From Pseudomonadota bacterium (lineage in GTDB: Bacteria > Pseudomonadota > Alphaproteobacteria > Parvibaculales > Parvibaculaceae), in the NCBI GenBank assembly GCA_021780275.1, contig JAJXZC010000773.1, forward strand, positions 1 to 6,563: 6,563 nt of DNA, in the 5' to 3' direction. Each line of letters opens with the position of its first letter. The first letter of the stretch is position 1. Below, piece after piece: positions 6,406 to 6,563 of this stretch. The notes under the pieces were generated by a model. It was not told the DNA's origin and did not search any database. It worked only from the letters and a program-made list of their open reading frames with translations. The translations under genes and the position numbers were made by a program.

Positions 6406-6420
6406 GCCGCCCCCGGCGGC
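6406..6420 (-). terminator. GC-rich hairpin after the minus-strand gene
   Basis: GCCGCC (6406-6411), three-base loop, GGCGGC (6415-6420): a perfect 6-bp stem located 6 bases past the minus-strand stop codon. The bases beyond it on that strand are CCCTAC, without a T-run, so it is at best a weak or atypical terminator or a 3'-end stabiliser. Confidence 0.25.
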
Positions 6421-6426
6421 GTTGTG

Positions 6427-6563
6427 TCAGAACACTCTCACATCGGCGGCGCGGCAGCTCATCGTGATCTCAATGCCAGGGTCGGGCATGATCCAACCTG
6501 CGCCCGGCGCAACTCGCACCGAAAGTGTGGCGCCCCAGCCGGTGGCGACGGAGATCTGCGTGT
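6427..6563 (-). CDS. Probable ABC transporter ATP-binding protein, C-terminal TOBE-like tail (partial)
   Basis: On the minus strand a frame is open from the window edge to TGA at 6429-6427, giving 44 residues that end GIEITMSCRAADVRVF. The pattern of a short strand pair (ISVATGWGATLSVRVAPG), a Pro-Asp-Pro-Gly turn and a final strand ending in (Ala/Ala)-Asp-Val-Arg-Val-Phe resembles the TOBE_2 domain that closes MalK/PotA-type ABC ATPases, where P-G-x-x-(V/I)-x-(L/M)-(S/T)-x-x-(P/A)-x-D-(V/A)-x-V-(F/L) is common. The nucleotide-binding domain lies outside the window, so this is a pattern-based call. It points toward the other genes and is not part of the CUT2 operon. The plus frame through the same bases is also open but shows no recognisable pattern. 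Confidence 0.5.
   Translation of the reverse strand, partial: TQISVATGWGATLSVRVAPGAGWIMPDPGIEITMSCRAADVRVF

Noticed and set aside
1..6563. CRISPR array, tRNA or rRNA genes
   Set aside because: I saw no regularly spaced repeats and no tRNA- or rRNA-like segments on either strand.

Overview
The window is high-GC DNA that reads like an alphaproteobacterial chromosome or large plasmid, probably of the Hyphomicrobiales (rhizobial/methylotroph) type. This rests on strong GC codon bias, AGGAGG-like ribosome binding sites, an FrcA-like single-domain sugar ATPase and an IS630-type transposase relic of the kind common in that group. No species can be named from the sequence alone.

Region 1 (1-2342) is a tightly packed catabolic run on the plus strand. 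It holds the last 38 codons of a short-chain dehydrogenase, a TIM-barrel sugar isomerase/epimerase (121-1179) and a Gfo/Idh/MocA-family NAD(P)-dependent oxidoreductase (1179-2342) whose start overlaps the preceding stop by one base.

Region 2 (2343-2893) is 551 bases without a convincing gene. It contains a perfect 7-bp hairpin, a pair of TTTGTAA direct repeats beside a TTGACG box, and two mutually exclusive small hairpins just ahead of the next ribosome binding site. It most likely carries the end of the first transcript and the promoter/leader of the transporter operon.

Region 3 (2894-5820) encodes a complete ABC importer of the ribose/fructose (CUT2) type: a secreted periplasmic sugar-binding protein, a BPD_transp_2 permease and a single-domain ATPase. 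A strong hairpin between binding protein and permease buries the permease's best Shine-Dalgarno sequence, and a competing upstream hairpin could release it.

Region 4 (5821-6563) is a junction zone. It holds an IS630-family transposase remnant (frameshifted at 6251 and truncated near 6360) and, on the minus strand, the last 44 codons of an unrelated protein that looks like the TOBE tail of another ABC ATPase.

The likely logic is that an unidentified sugar, polyol or glycoside is imported unphosphorylated by the CUT2 transporter, then oxidised and rearranged by the oxidoreductases and the isomerase. No sugar kinase, regulator or glycosidase lies in the window, so the substrate cannot be fixed. 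I did not find a wholly new system. The most interesting features are the hairpin-sequestered ribosome binding site in the transporter operon and the kinase-free oxidative sugar gene set.
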